Source: Rhodospirillaceae bacterium
Lineage (GTDB): Bacteria > Pseudomonadota > Alphaproteobacteria > UBA8366
Direction of reading: 5' to 3'
DNA length: 64,000 nt
NCBI GenBank assembly: GCA_002716125.1
Contig: PAZH01000031.1
Location: 1 to 64,000, forward strand
In this document: piece by piece, positions 7,105-16,215 of the stretch
Layout of the letters: each line of letters starts with the position of its first letter
How positions within the stretch are numbered: the stretch's first letter is position 1
Notes under the pieces: generated by a model
The model's database searches: none
Seen by the model: the letters and a program-made list of their open reading frames with translations, nothing else
Told to the model about the DNA's origin: nothing
Translations under genes and position numbers: made by a program

Positions 7105-8745
7105 GTGACAACGATCATTTATCCGGCCCGCCGCATATTGACGATGAACCCTTCGAATCCGGAAGCGACGCATGTCGCGGTGAAGGATGATCGGATTCTT
7201 GGGACGGGAAGCCTCGAAGAGCTCGAAGGATGGGGCGATTACACCATAGACGACCGCTTCGCGGATCACGTACTGATGCCAGGTTTGGTCGAGGGTCACA
7301 GCCACGCATCGGAAGGCGCCCTTTGGCGCTATGTCTATTGCGGTTATTTCGACCGGATGGACCCCGATGGAAAGATTTGGCCGGGGCTCCCGAACCTCGA
7401 AGCGATCGTCGAGCGTCTGCAAAGTATCGAACGGGAAATGACCGACCCAGATGGACCGGTCGCCGGCTGGTCACTCGACCCAATTTATTACGGCGACATG
7501 CGGATGTCGCGGGCCGACCTCGACCGGGTCTCCAGCGCCCGCGCAATCGGCGTCCGGCACGCCAGCGGACATATCTTGAACGTCAACAGCAAAGCCCTCG
7601 AATTGGCGGGATTGCTCCGCACGGGGATTAATCATCCGGGTGTGCCACTTGGCGCGGATGGATTGCCGACGGGCGAGCTAAAAGGCCCGGATGCGATGGA
7701 GATGGCCGCACCGTATGTGGGGCTCGATCGAAAAGTGCTGTCTTCGGACGAGACGGGTCTGCGTCAATTCGGACGCCTCTGTGTACGCCAAGGCGTCACG
7801 ACCGCGGCGGATCTCGCCAACCCTCTACCGGACGAAGCCGTCGAGATGATGCTGCGCGTCACCGGCGAAGCCCACTATCCTGCCCGCATTGTGCCGTTGC
7901 GCCGTTTCCAAGGCGTGACCCCGAAGGAACTCGTCGAACGTGCGGAAGAACTGCAGCCCATGAGTACCGACCGGCTGCGGCTCGGCCATATCAAGGTACA
8001 TGCCGACGGCTCGATCCAGGGGTTTACCGCCCGCCTCCGGTGGCCTGGCTATTACAACGATGCCGAAAACGGTTTGTGGTACGCGACGCCGGAACAGATG
8101 CAGGAGATATACGAACGGGCACTCGAGCGCGATCTGATGGTCCACACGCATACGAACGGCGACGAAGCAACGGAGATGATGTTGGATATGCTGGAACGCG
8201 CACTCCACAAATTCCCGCGCCCGGATCACCGTTTCACCTTACAGCACTGCCAGATGGCGGACGCGGCGCAATTTCGCCGAATGAAGAAGCTCGGCGCCTG
8301 CGTCAATCTCTTCTCGAACCATCACCACTATTGGGGCGACCAGCACTATGAGAAGACGGTTGGACCGGAACGCGCAAACCGGATGAACGCCTGCGCCACG
8401 GCGCTGCGCGAAGGCGTGCCCTTGGCCATCCATTCGGACGCGCCGGTCACCCCGCTCGGCCCTTTCTTTACCGCTTGGTGCGCCGTCAACCGTCGAACGC
8501 CGAGCGGGCGGCAACTCGGCGCTCACGAATGCATCAGCGTCGAGGATGCCTTGCGAACGATCACGATCGGGGCGGCCTATACGCTCAAGCTCGACGGCGA
8601 AGTGGGATCAATCGAGGTCGGCAAGAAGGCGGACTTCGCCGTCCTCGAGGACGATCCGACGGAAGTCGGCAGTGAAGACCTAAAGGATGTCCGCGTATGG
8701 GGCACCGTGCAGAACGGCCGCACCTTTCCCGCGGCGGAAATCTGA
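7105..8745 (+). CDS. YtcJ-type metal-dependent amidohydrolase
   Basis: A 546-residue amidohydrolase of the YtcJ/amidohydrolase_3 group, usual length, starting with GTG at 7105. The barrel metal ligands are recognisable: GLVEGHSHASEG (the HxH of strand 1), VHADGSIQGF, VHTHTNGDEA, LQHCQM and AIHSDAPVTP (the strand-8 Asp). The N- and C-terminal beta-sandwich pieces flank the barrel (IEVGKKADFAVLEDDP near the end is typical). Such enzymes hydrolyse amides or other C-N bonds with one or two bound metals, often zinc. A CobW-family GTPase begins two bases after its stop, which suggests a dedicated metal delivery protein. No signal peptide is seen, so it acts in the cytoplasm. The substrate is unknown. 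Confidence 0.94.
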   Translation: MTTIIYPARRILTMNPSNPEATHVAVKDDRILGTGSLEELEGWGDYTIDDRFADHVLMPGLVEGHSHASEGALWRYVYCGYFDRMDPDGKIWPGLPNLEAIVERLQSIEREMTDPDGPVAGWSLDPIYYGDMRMSRADLDRVSSARAIGVRHASGHILNVNSKALELAGLLRTGINHPGVPLGADGLPTGELKGPDAMEMAAPYVGLDRKVLSSDETGLRQFGRLCVRQGVTTAADLANPLPDEAVEMMLRVTGEAHYPARIVPLRRFQGVTPKELVERAEELQPMSTDRLRLGHIKVHADGSIQGFTARLRWPGYYNDAENGLWYATPEQMQEIYERALERDLMVHTHTNGDEATEMMLDMLERALHKFPRPDHRFTLQHCQMADAAQFRRMKKLGACVNLFSNHHHYWGDQHYEKTVGPERANRMNACATALREGVPLAIHSDAPVTPLGPFFTAWCAVNRRTPSGRQLGAHECISVEDALRTITIGAAYTLKLDGEVGSIEVGKKADFAVLEDDPTEVGSEDLKDVRVWGTVQNGRTFPAAEI

Positions 8746-8747
8746 CT

Positions 8748-9668
8748 ATGAGCGTACCCGTCACCGTCATCGGCGGTTATCTCGGCGCCGGGAAGACAAC
8801 ACTCGTGAACCGGCTCCTGCGGCAAGCCAACGGTCGCCGTCTCGCTGTGCTCGTGAACGAATTCGGCGCCCTGCCGATCGACGCCGACTTAATCGAAAGC
8901 CAAGACGACAACATCATCAACATCGAGGGCGGTTGTGTGTGCTGTTCCTACGGCAGCGATTTGATTGCGGGGTTGCGCGACCTTCAAACGATCGACGCAA
9001 AACCGGACCATATCTTGATCGAAGCCAGCGGCGTCGCCCTCCCCGACGCCATCGCACAATCCGTCACTTTGATTGCCGAATACATCGTTGACGGCATTAT
9101 CGTACTGGCCGACGCCGAGACGCTGCGCGAGCGCGGCGAAGACCGCTATCTCTCCGATACGATCCGCCGGCAGCTTGCCGCCGCGGATATACTGCTGCTC
9201 AACAAAACCGATTTGGTCAACGAAAATGAACTCGCCCAGACACAACAATGGCTTGAAGGTCAGGAGACTTCGGCTCGGGTGGTGAAGACATCGAATGCGG
9301 AAGTCGCGCTGTCAGCGGTCCTCGGGCCGGGCGAGGCGGAGAACTTCCGCCGTCTTGCCGACGAAGCCGAACCGCATGCGCACCACTACACAGCGCTCTT
9401 GTCCGTCGACGGCCCGGTCGATCCCGTCGGTATCGCAGATGTTTTGACCGACCCGCATTTTGACCTGATCCGAGCGAAAGGCTTCGTCCTCGGCAACGAC
9501 GATACGGTATTCGCCGTTCAGACTGTCGGCGGCCGCAAAGACATCGCTGCGCATACCGGCTCACCGCGCGAGATCGGTCAGATTGTTTGCATTCGTCAGC
9601 GCGGCTCGGTCGATACCGACGGTCTACAGGCCGCGCTCGCGCTCGTTTCAGCTAGTCCGGGGCGTTGA
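8748..9668 (+). CDS. CobW/COG0523 family GTPase, putative metallochaperone
   Basis: The ATG at 8748 gives 306 residues and lies two bases after the amidohydrolase stop; an in-frame start at 8697 lies inside that gene and is less likely. The G3E GTPase marks are all present: Walker A GGYLGAGKTT (residues 9-18), the metal-binding CxCC motif at C63-C66 (GGCVCCS), and LLLNKTDLV as the guanine-specificity motif. The C-terminal CobW_C domain follows after a small histidine cluster (EPHAHHY). COG0523 proteins use GTP to handle zinc, cobalt or iron, and some serve one client enzyme (for example nitrile hydratase activators). Tight coupling to a metal-dependent amidohydrolase suggests that this enzyme is its client. 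The 3' end overlaps the convergent NTF2-like gene by 17 bases. Confidence 0.93.
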   Translation: MSVPVTVIGGYLGAGKTTLVNRLLRQANGRRLAVLVNEFGALPIDADLIESQDDNIINIEGGCVCCSYGSDLIAGLRDLQTIDAKPDHILIEASGVALPDAIAQSVTLIAEYIVDGIIVLADAETLRERGEDRYLSDTIRRQLAAADILLLNKTDLVNENELAQTQQWLEGQETSARVVKTSNAEVALSAVLGPGEAENFRRLADEAEPHAHHYTALLSVDGPVDPVGIADVLTDPHFDLIRAKGFVLGNDDTVFAVQTVGGRKDIAAHTGSPREIGQIVCIRQRGSVDTDGLQAALALVSASPGR

Positions 9669-10050
9669 CGACGGAATCGGAGGAAGAGAAATACAGGTCG
9701 AGACGTTTGAACTTACCGTCCTCAATGCGAAAGAGCTTGGCATTGGAAAGTTCGGTCTCGTTGCCGTTCGTATCGGTCAGGCGCACATCGAAGACGGCCG
9801 CGACCCGCTGCGCCGCCTCGTCGACGGTCCATTCGAAGTTGCCGTGCCACATCTTCGGGTAGCGGGCCATTGCGTCTTCGAAGGCGGCGCGAATATCGTC
9901 GTCCCGCCCCTTGAGGACGATGCCGGCCGGATAGATGTTCCAGACACAGTCGGCCGCGAGACATTCCAGCGTCTCATCGAGACGCCCCTCGTCCATGACG
10001 TTGAAGTATCTCTTTTCGACCAGATCGATCAGTTCGTCCTTGCTCAACAT
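9652..10050 (-). CDS. NTF2-like / SnoaL-fold protein
   Basis: A 132-residue protein if started at the ATG at 10050, which has GAGG eight bases upstream; an ATG at 10068 would add six residues. The composition and pattern (helix-rich start LSKDELIDLVEKRYFNVMDE, then WNIYPAGIVLKGRDDI, ending in strands around FRIEDGKFKRLDLYFS) are those of the cone-shaped NTF2/SnoaL fold. Members act as isomerases, dehydratases, cyclases or ligand-binding subunits. No catalytic set can be assigned. It is convergent with and overlaps the GTPase, and lies downstream of the PhyH oxygenase on the same strand with a gap of about 180 bases. Confidence 0.82.
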   Translation of the reverse strand: MLSKDELIDLVEKRYFNVMDEGRLDETLECLAADCVWNIYPAGIVLKGRDDDIRAAFEDAMARYPKMWHGNFEWTVDEAAQRVAAVFDVRLTDTNGNETELSNAKLFRIEDGKFKRLDLYFSSSDSVVNAPD

Positions 10051-10230
10051 CACCGCTTCCTCACGCATTGCTTCATTCAGAAATCTATTGTTTCAGGCCC
10101 TGGGGAACGGATTCAAATTCGACGATCTGGCCCCGGAACACTTCCGCTCTGTTGCCGTCGAGGAAAATTCGCGTGCACCGTTCCACACCACTGTCCCATT
10201 CGTCCCAGATTACCCACCGGGAGTCGCAAA

Positions 10231-11085
10231 CTAACGCACGACCGGGACTGTCCCGCCGTAGACTTCCGTCAGCGGAAGGGGGCTGCCGTCGAAAACGTTC
10301 TTACCCGTCTTCTGGGTTGCGCGCTGCCAGGCCGCGAGTTCCGCCGCGCCGAGCTCCTCCTTCGGCGATGGATCGATATCAACGTAGTTGTATTCGTCGA
10401 CACCGCGAACCAACACGCCCGTGTCGCGGTGCGCGCGCGCATGTACATGCGTCGGCATCATCTCGACGAGGACGATTATTCGCCGTTCGTCGGATGTGTT
10501 AACGCGCGAGCCGTGGATGATTTCGGAGTAAAACAAACCGATTTCGCCGGCCTTCAATTCCATGTTCACGGCCGTCGACTTGTCGAATTCCTCGGTGATG
10601 TATTGGCCGCGCGACAGAATACTGTCGGGATTGCCGGTATCCTCATGCGGCAGGGTGCCCGTCTTGTGCGAACCCGGTATAACGCTGAGACACCCGTGCT
10701 CAACCGTACAATCCGAGAGCGCCAATCCGCCGATGACAAGGATCGGTTTGATCGGATTGTAAGCGCCGTCCTGATGCCAGCCGGCAAAGGTCTTGCCGTC
10801 CGGCTCCTTGATCCGAAATGCCATGCTGTAGCAGAGAATGTTCGGACCGATCAGGTCCTCATAGACGTCCAGCAAATGAGATTTCCGTGCAATCTCATCG
10901 ACCCAAGGGCAAAGCAAATGGGACTTGCTCTTGAGCTTGCGCCGGTCGTCGGGGTATTTCGCCTCGAATGCTTCGAGATGGCTGCGATATCTTTCGACTT
11001 CTTCCGGCGACAGGACCGGAACCGGCGACAAAAAACCTTCGCGGTGAAATTTCTCGACCTGTTCCTCGCTCAAGACTTTCGGCAT
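10231..11085 (-). CDS. Phytanoyl-CoA dioxygenase (PhyH) family protein
   Basis: A 284-residue Fe(II)/2-oxoglutarate oxygenase of the PhyH family. The iron triad is visible as H104 and D106 (GWHQDGAYNP) and H191 (EIIHGSRVN); a nearby arginine (about R201-R202) would bind 2-oxoglutarate. The segment DCTVEHGCLSVIPGSHKTG is highly typical. Bacterial PhyH proteins hydroxylate diverse substrates including ectoine, phosphonates and amino-acid derivatives, so the substrate cannot be assigned. It is the first gene of a minus-strand pair with the NTF2-like protein and diverges from the ADP-forming acyl-CoA synthetase. It is one of four Fe(II)/2OG-type oxygenases in this window. Confidence 0.94.
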   Translation of the reverse strand: MPKVLSEEQVEKFHREGFLSPVPVLSPEEVERYRSHLEAFEAKYPDDRRKLKSKSHLLCPWVDEIARKSHLLDVYEDLIGPNILCYSMAFRIKEPDGKTFAGWHQDGAYNPIKPILVIGGLALSDCTVEHGCLSVIPGSHKTGTLPHEDTGNPDSILSRGQYITEEFDKSTAVNMELKAGEIGLFYSEIIHGSRVNTSDERRIIVLVEMMPTHVHARAHRDTGVLVRGVDEYNYVDIDPSPKEELGAAELAAWQRATQKTGKNVFDGSPLPLTEVYGGTVPVVR

Positions 11086-11209
11086 GACCGTACCCTCCCG
11101 ATAGTAGGCATAACGCTACAAGTGTCTTGCAAGTGGTGTGGTGCGTCAACGGCACCATTTACTTCCGGTTCATGTGGGCCAAGCTCCTTAGAAAGAAACA
11201 AGGGTCGAA

Positions 11210-13336
11210 ATGATGCCTGCTGAAATCGATCTCACGCCGCTTTTTGCACCCCGCTCCGTCGCCATCCTCGGCGCGTCGCCGCGTCCGTCACCTGGACGCT
11301 ATATAATCGAAACCCTACAGAACTTCGGCTTTGAAGGCGGTATCTACCCCGTAAATCCGAACTACGAAGATGTCGCCGACACCCCCTGTTACGACGCATT
11401 GTCCAGCCTGCCTGAAGCGCCCGATGTCGTCGCCTTTTGTGTGTCGCCGACGCGGGCACTCGACGCTTTTCGCACGCTACCCGATATCGGTGCACGGGCG
11501 GCGGTGATCTTCGGCGGCGGATTCGGGGAAGCGGGCGACGAAGGACAGGCCATACAGTCCGAAATCGTCTCACTCTGCCAAGAAGCCGGGATCGCGCTCT
11601 GCGGCCCAAACTGCATGGGGGTTATCAGTCCGCACGCACGTAGCGCCACTTATCTCCAGGGCGGGCGGAACCGGGAGCAACTCGCAGGCAATGTCGGGCT
11701 TATATCGCAAAGCGGAAGTATCTGTATCAGCATGCTTTCCGATGTCAGCCGCTTCGGATTCAGCCTCGTCGCCTCCACGGGCAACGAAGCCGTCGTCTCC
11801 ACCGCTGCGGTGTTGGAGTACATGGTCGACAATACGGAAACGGAAATCATCGCTACCTTCACCGAGACGATTGGTGAGCCGGAGCGCTATCTCGCCGCCC
11901 TCGACCGTGCCGCCGACGCCGGTAAGCCGGTCGTCGTGTTAAAGGTTGGCAAGACCGAAAGAACGCGCGAAGCGATCACCACGCATACCGGCGGGATGGC
12001 CGGCGACGAGCGCGTCTTCTCCGAAATGCTGCGTGCGCATCGCGCGATCGAGGTTTCCGAGTTCGACGAACTGATTGAAGTTCTCGCTGCCTTTCAAGGA
12101 TCGTCCATACCATCAGGGCCGCGCATGAGCGTGGTCACGAGCTCGGGCGGGGCCGCAGAACTTATGTTGGACATCGGCGGCGCGTCGGGTTGGGCGCTGC
12201 CGCCGCTGCCGACCGACGACTTCGAAGCCGCTCGCGACTTCATCGGCGACTTCGCCGGGGACGGGAACCCATTGGATGCGTGGGGCAACGGGAATTTCCG
12301 CGAGAACATGCCCTATGCGCTCGACCTCGTTGGCAAGACAGCAAACACCGATGCCGTGGTTCTCTGTTATGACAACAACGATGAGGCGCCGCTCGGACGC
12401 GTCGAGGATTACTTGGCCCGGGTCGACATGCTGGCCGCCGCCGACCAGGCCTCGCCGAAGCCGCATTATCAGCTCACCTTGCGGCCGGGTCTTCGGATTG
12501 GCGAACAAACGAGACGATTGCGAGAGAATCGTATCCCGCAACTCTTCGGCGTGCGCCAAGGCTTAGGCGCGATCCATCGTTTGGCGAACTGGGCGACGGA
12601 ACAACCGGCGGAACGGCCGCCAAACCGCCAAGTTGCCGACGATCTTTCAATTTCAGAACGAACCACCGTTAACGAGTTCGACAGCAAGAGGCTCATGGCC
12701 GCGCTCGGACTTTGCACGACGCGCGAACGGACGGTTGCGGATCGAGGCGAGGCCGTCGCCGCGGCGACGGCAATGGGCTACCCCGTCGTTCTGAAAGCAC
12801 TCTCTGACGAGATACCCCATAAATCGGATCACGGATTGGTCTTGGTCGGTTTAGAAAACGCGGATGACGTCGAAGCGGGTTGGGACATGTTACAAGCGCG
12901 TATCGCCGCATTGAATCCGAGCGCCGCCAATGTCGAAATACTGCTGCAAGAGATGGTTTCCGGCGGCATCGAAACCTTCGCTGGTGTCGCGCACCATCCA
13001 GGGTTCGGCCATGTGCTGGCCTTCGGCCTCGGCGGCATCGATCTTGAAGTCCGCCAAGATTTCGCCTTGCGAAAACTACCGCTTCGCGACGGTGATGCCG
13101 AACGTATGATCGAGGAGATCGACGGCGCAGCCCGCCTCGATGCGTTTCGTGGCCAACCAGCCGCAGACAAGCAGAGCCTTGCAGCCGTCCTCTATGCGGT
13201 CTCCGACCTCATTCACTCAGCCGGCGACCAAATCAGGGAACTCGATCTGAACCCAATCAAAGTTATGCCGGCGGGGGACGGTTGCGTCATCGTTGACGCT
13301 CTCATCCTGCCGCAACCCACCGAAGGAGCCGATTAA
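11210..13336 (+). CDS. ADP-forming acyl-CoA synthetase (acetate-CoA ligase family)
   Basis: A 708-residue single-chain NDP-forming acyl-CoA synthetase. Its order is an N-terminal CoA-binding Rossmann domain (about 5-130, ILGASPRPSPGRY), a succinyl-CoA-ligase-like middle (LCGPNCMGVISP, ISQSGSICISML) and a C-terminal ATP-grasp domain (about 485-708, YPVVLKALSDEIPHKSDHGL). It interconverts acyl-CoA plus ADP and phosphate with free acid plus ATP, or activates an acid. Two adjacent ATGs start the gene. Its TAA stop overlaps the ATG of the enoyl-CoA hydratase by one base (TAATG), a sign of translational coupling. The pair probably converts one particular acid to its CoA ester and then hydrates or isomerises a double bond. 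Confidence 0.94.
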   Translation: MMPAEIDLTPLFAPRSVAILGASPRPSPGRYIIETLQNFGFEGGIYPVNPNYEDVADTPCYDALSSLPEAPDVVAFCVSPTRALDAFRTLPDIGARAAVIFGGGFGEAGDEGQAIQSEIVSLCQEAGIALCGPNCMGVISPHARSATYLQGGRNREQLAGNVGLISQSGSICISMLSDVSRFGFSLVASTGNEAVVSTAAVLEYMVDNTETEIIATFTETIGEPERYLAALDRAADAGKPVVVLKVGKTERTREAITTHTGGMAGDERVFSEMLRAHRAIEVSEFDELIEVLAAFQGSSIPSGPRMSVVTSSGGAAELMLDIGGASGWALPPLPTDDFEAARDFIGDFAGDGNPLDAWGNGNFRENMPYALDLVGKTANTDAVVLCYDNNDEAPLGRVEDYLARVDMLAAADQASPKPHYQLTLRPGLRIGEQTRRLRENRIPQLFGVRQGLGAIHRLANWATEQPAERPPNRQVADDLSISERTTVNEFDSKRLMAALGLCTTRERTVADRGEAVAAATAMGYPVVLKALSDEIPHKSDHGLVLVGLENADDVEAGWDMLQARIAALNPSAANVEILLQEMVSGGIETFAGVAHHPGFGHVLAFGLGGIDLEVRQDFALRKLPLRDGDAERMIEEIDGAARLDAFRGQPAADKQSLAAVLYAVSDLIHSAGDQIRELDLNPIKVMPAGDGCVIVDALILPQPTEGAD

Positions 13337-14163
13337 TGTCAGACGATCTTGTCCGCTATGAAACCGAAGACAATATTGCCATCGTCTCGATGAACCGCCC
13401 GGAGAAGCTCAACGCGGTCAACGATGCACTCCGCAGCGGCGTTTCGGAAGCGCTATTACGGGCGGACGAAGACAAGGCAGTCTCCGTTGTTATTCTGCGC
13501 TCGGAGGGCCGCAGTTTCTGTGTAGGCTACGACATCGACAATGACAGCCCGGAACGAGCGGCGCGCCGGTTCGACGCCCTGAAGTGGCGAGAGTCGCTGA
13601 CGGAAGATGTCCGCTTTGAAATGGTGCCTTGGTATCTCGGGAAACCCGTTATTGCCTCCGTACAGGGACACGCACTCGGCGGCGGTTGCGAGCTCACCAT
13701 GTTCTGCGACGTCACAATCGCAGCGGACAACGCAATCTTCGGCGAGCCGGAAATCCATTTCTCCAATGCGGGGCCGGCGATGGTGATGCCGTGGATGATC
13801 GGCTTCAAGAAGGCACGGGAGCTGCTTTACTTCGGCGACATGATCGATGCGAAGACTGCGCTAGACCTTGGCATGGTAAACCACGTGGTACCGCTTGCCG
13901 ATTTGGAGGACCGGACCATGCGGTTTGCCAAACGTATGGCGCTCATCTCACCCGAAGCCCTGCAGCAAACAAAATTAGCCATTAACCGAGGGGCGGATGC
14001 AGCCGGTTTCACGAACGCCATGCATGCCGGCCTCGACGTCCTGGCGCCGCTCTATGCGGCAAAAACCGATGTTGGCGTCCAGTTCACAGATATCCGGCAA
14101 AAGGAAGGCTTGCGTGCCGCACTTAAGTGGCGGCGCGACCAATTCAAACAATACGAGGACTAA
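13336..14163 (+). CDS. Enoyl-CoA hydratase/isomerase family protein
   Basis: A 275-residue crotonase-fold protein. The first oxyanion segment VGYDIDNDS follows SFC, and the second oxyanion segment is GHALGGGCELTMFCDVTIAADNAIFGEPEI, with Glu in the FGEPE position that is commonly catalytic in hydratases. The family includes hydratases, isomerases, dehalogenases and C-C hydrolases, so the reaction is probable rather than certain. Its start codon overlaps the stop of the ADP-forming acyl-CoA synthetase, so it most likely acts on the thioester that enzyme makes or uses. Confidence 0.94.
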   Translation: MSDDLVRYETEDNIAIVSMNRPEKLNAVNDALRSGVSEALLRADEDKAVSVVILRSEGRSFCVGYDIDNDSPERAARRFDALKWRESLTEDVRFEMVPWYLGKPVIASVQGHALGGGCELTMFCDVTIAADNAIFGEPEIHFSNAGPAMVMPWMIGFKKARELLYFGDMIDAKTALDLGMVNHVVPLADLEDRTMRFAKRMALISPEALQQTKLAINRGADAAGFTNAMHAGLDVLAPLYAAKTDVGVQFTDIRQKEGLRAALKWRRDQFKQYED

Positions 14164-14250
14164 TTGGACCTGCGTCAAACGCCAAATCGGACGCTTTCAG
14201 ACCCGTTATAGGGCGTTACGTTCCGGCAAATTATTATGTGAGTGTACGAA

Positions 14251-14973
14251 ATGTCGGATATCAAAAACGAGTTCGGTCAGCCGGTCGGTGCCCCCCTTCC
14301 TGACTGGAAGCCGGTTGCACGGCCACCTCGAACGCCGCTTGAAGGACGCCATTGCCGGATCGAACCCTTCGACGTCGCGGCGCATGGCGCGGACCTCTAC
14401 AAGGCTTATGCGGAAAACGAAGACGGCAGCATGTGGACCTATATGCCAAACGGTCCCTTCGCCGATGAACCCGACTTCCTTGCCTGGATGGGTCCCGCCT
14501 GCGAAAGCGAAGACCCGCTCTTCCACACGTTGATCGATACATCGACCGGCAAACCAGTCGGCCAAGCGAGTTATATGCGTATAACGCCGGATCACGGCGT
14601 CATCGAAGTCGGAAATATTGCGTTCTCGCCCAGGCTACAGCGCACACCGATCGCAACCGAAGCAATGTTCCTGATGATGCAACGCGTCTTTAACGAGCTC
14701 GGCTACCGGCGCTACGAATGGAAATGCGATTCCTGCAACGCGCCGTCGCGCCGCGCCGCGCAGCGGTTCGGCTTTACTTATGACGGCCTCTTCCCGCAGG
14801 CCATCGTCTATAAAGGCCGCAACCGGGACACCACATGGTTCTCCATGTTGGACAAGGATTGGCCGCAGATCGAGAAGGCCTACGAAACCTGGCTTTCGCC
14901 GGATAATTTCGAGGCTGACGGACAGCAGAAGGAAAAATTGTCCCAGATCATTGAACGATTCCGAAAGACCTAG
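14251..14973 (+). CDS. GNAT family N-acetyltransferase (RimJ/RimL type)
   Basis: A 240-residue protein from the ATG at 14251; an in-frame GTG at 14242 would add three residues and neither has a strong ribosome-binding site. The Acetyltransf_3 fold is recognised from GRHCRIEPFDVAAHGADLYKAY near the start, the core IEVGNIAFSPRLQRTPIATEAMFLMM (the acetyl-CoA-binding strand and R/Q-x-x-G/A-like turn) and the typical WKCDSCNAPSRRAAQRFGF followed by a hydroxylated C-terminus (NRDTTWFSMLDKDW). Proteins of this shape acetylate amino groups of amino acids, peptides or small amines. It stands apart from its neighbours by 87 bases upstream and 41 downstream. Confidence 0.92.
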   Translation: MSDIKNEFGQPVGAPLPDWKPVARPPRTPLEGRHCRIEPFDVAAHGADLYKAYAENEDGSMWTYMPNGPFADEPDFLAWMGPACESEDPLFHTLIDTSTGKPVGQASYMRITPDHGVIEVGNIAFSPRLQRTPIATEAMFLMMQRVFNELGYRRYEWKCDSCNAPSRRAAQRFGFTYDGLFPQAIVYKGRNRDTTWFSMLDKDWPQIEKAYETWLSPDNFEADGQQKEKLSQIIERFRKT

Positions 14974-15014
14974 AAACTCTCTTGCGAGAAGGTCAGAGAT
15001 TTTGAAGGTCGCGT

Positions 15015-15332
15015 ATGAAACGAAAAACGCATCCGGTCGTGGACAAGGCCGAAGTTTCCATCGATTTTCCCGATAAGTTCTACATGGGGTCGTTCGCGCG
15101 CGGTTCGACTTTTGAGGCCAAGAGCGAAGACGACGGCCTCTTCATTCGGCTGACCCGCCCGGGCGATGATAAGCGGACGGCGGAATTTCATCTGCACCAC
15201 CATCTACTTGCCGATATTCTAGCGGAATGGGCGAAGTCTCTTTCGGAAAGCGAGCCCATGGAAAAGACGCACCGCGAGACGCTGTTGGACGCGCTGACAA
15301 AAGTCAAAGCGCAACTTCAACGTAAAGCTTAG
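15015..15332 (+). CDS. Conserved-looking hypothetical protein
   Basis: A 105-residue protein that I do not recognise. It reads as a small strand-rich domain (AEVSIDFPDKFYMGSF, then DDGLFIRLTRPG and a histidine-rich EFHLHHHLLADILAEW) followed by a helix to the C-terminus. No signal peptide or membrane segment is visible. An AAGGTCGCGT stretch precedes the ATG. It follows the GNAT gene by 41 bases on the same strand and ends eight bases before the convergent hydrolase. It looks genuinely coding because the reading frame has the same biased third positions as its neighbours, but function is unknown. Confidence 0.7.
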   Translation: MKRKTHPVVDKAEVSIDFPDKFYMGSFARGSTFEAKSEDDGLFIRLTRPGDDKRTAEFHLHHHLLADILAEWAKSLSESEPMEKTHRETLLDALTKVKAQLQRKA

Positions 15333-15340
15333 ACGAAGGT

Positions 15341-16213
15341 TTACGTCTTCCCGCTCGCGAGAAAATTCGACAACAGATCAAAAATCTCGTCCGGGCGCAT
15401 TTCCAGAACTTCCCGGTCGCCCTCTTCGATCATCGCCGCGACGCCGTTTTGCATGGATGCCGCGAGCCGGTCCGCCTGCGCGCCAAGATGCGCTTCGGCC
15501 TCGGATGCGACTTCGATTATCAGGGTCGGCGCAGACACTTGTTTCAATGCGGCTTCGAAATCGAAATCGAAATTGGCCGCATAGATGGCCGCAGCGCTCG
15601 GCTTGGCTTCCAATAGATCCATGATACGAGCGGAAAGGTAACGCCGGAGTTCCGGTGTGTGCCCGAACTCTTTGATGGCACGGTCATCCCACCATAGGCG
15701 CTCAAAGTCAGTGAATATCTCATCCGCCCACTGCTTGTAAGCCACCGCGTCAGAAGCCGAGGTATCTTGCGCCTCTTTAGATTCGAAATACCGGTCGGTT
15801 ATCGGTCCGAACGCCGCGATACGCGACGCCTGGTCGGCGATCAAACTGTGGGTTTGCCCGCACAACACCAACCTTCCCACCCGATCCGGCGACTGTGAGG
15901 CGATTGCTGTCGCAATCTTATTCCCGGTGTGAAAACCAAAAAGGTGCGATCGATCAATTCCAAGTGCCGTCATTGCGTCGCCGGTCGCGCGCCCAAGCCT
16001 CGGCATCGTAATACCGTCCGGTAAGGGGTCGGAACGCCCGAAACCCAGCGTGTCAAAGGCGACCACTCGAAACTGCGCCGCAAGGCGCGGAATCAGCCGC
16101 CAATAAACGCGGCTCGATTGCGGTGAGGGATGCAATAGGACAAGCGGCGGTCCATCGCCCGCCTCGACGTAATACATTTGACCTTCGTCCGTATCGGCGT
16201 AGCCGCGTCTCAT
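15341..16213 (-). CDS. Alpha/beta-hydrolase fold protein lacking Ser and His of the triad
   Basis: A 290-residue alpha/beta-hydrolase from the ATG at 16213 (MRRGYADTDEG), which is two bases after the stop of the SMP-30 gene; longer starts would overlap that gene. The oxyanion segment LLHPSPQSSRVY and strand-turn FDTLGFGRSDPLP are normal. The nucleophile elbow, usually GxSxG, reads G93-F-H-T-G97, placing His95 where the serine should be. The position that normally carries the catalytic histidine (GGH) reads EGDREVLEMRP. It may have lost hydrolysis or use other chemistry. Coupling to a lactonase-like SMP-30 protein suggests that both work on the same small molecule. Confidence 0.9.
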   Translation of the reverse strand: MRRGYADTDEGQMYYVEAGDGPPLVLLHPSPQSSRVYWRLIPRLAAQFRVVAFDTLGFGRSDPLPDGITMPRLGRATGDAMTALGIDRSHLFGFHTGNKIATAIASQSPDRVGRLVLCGQTHSLIADQASRIAAFGPITDRYFESKEAQDTSASDAVAYKQWADEIFTDFERLWWDDRAIKEFGHTPELRRYLSARIMDLLEAKPSAAAIYAANFDFDFEAALKQVSAPTLIIEVASEAEAHLGAQADRLAASMQNGVAAMIEEGDREVLEMRPDEIFDLLSNFLASGKT

Positions 16214-16215
16214 TT

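Noticed and set aside
9583-11223. A 546-codon plus-strand frame across the NTF2-like and PhyH region
   Set aside because: The minus strand carries the PhyH iron motif GWHQDG and ribosome-binding sites; the plus frame has no recognisable domain and spans two real genes and a gap.
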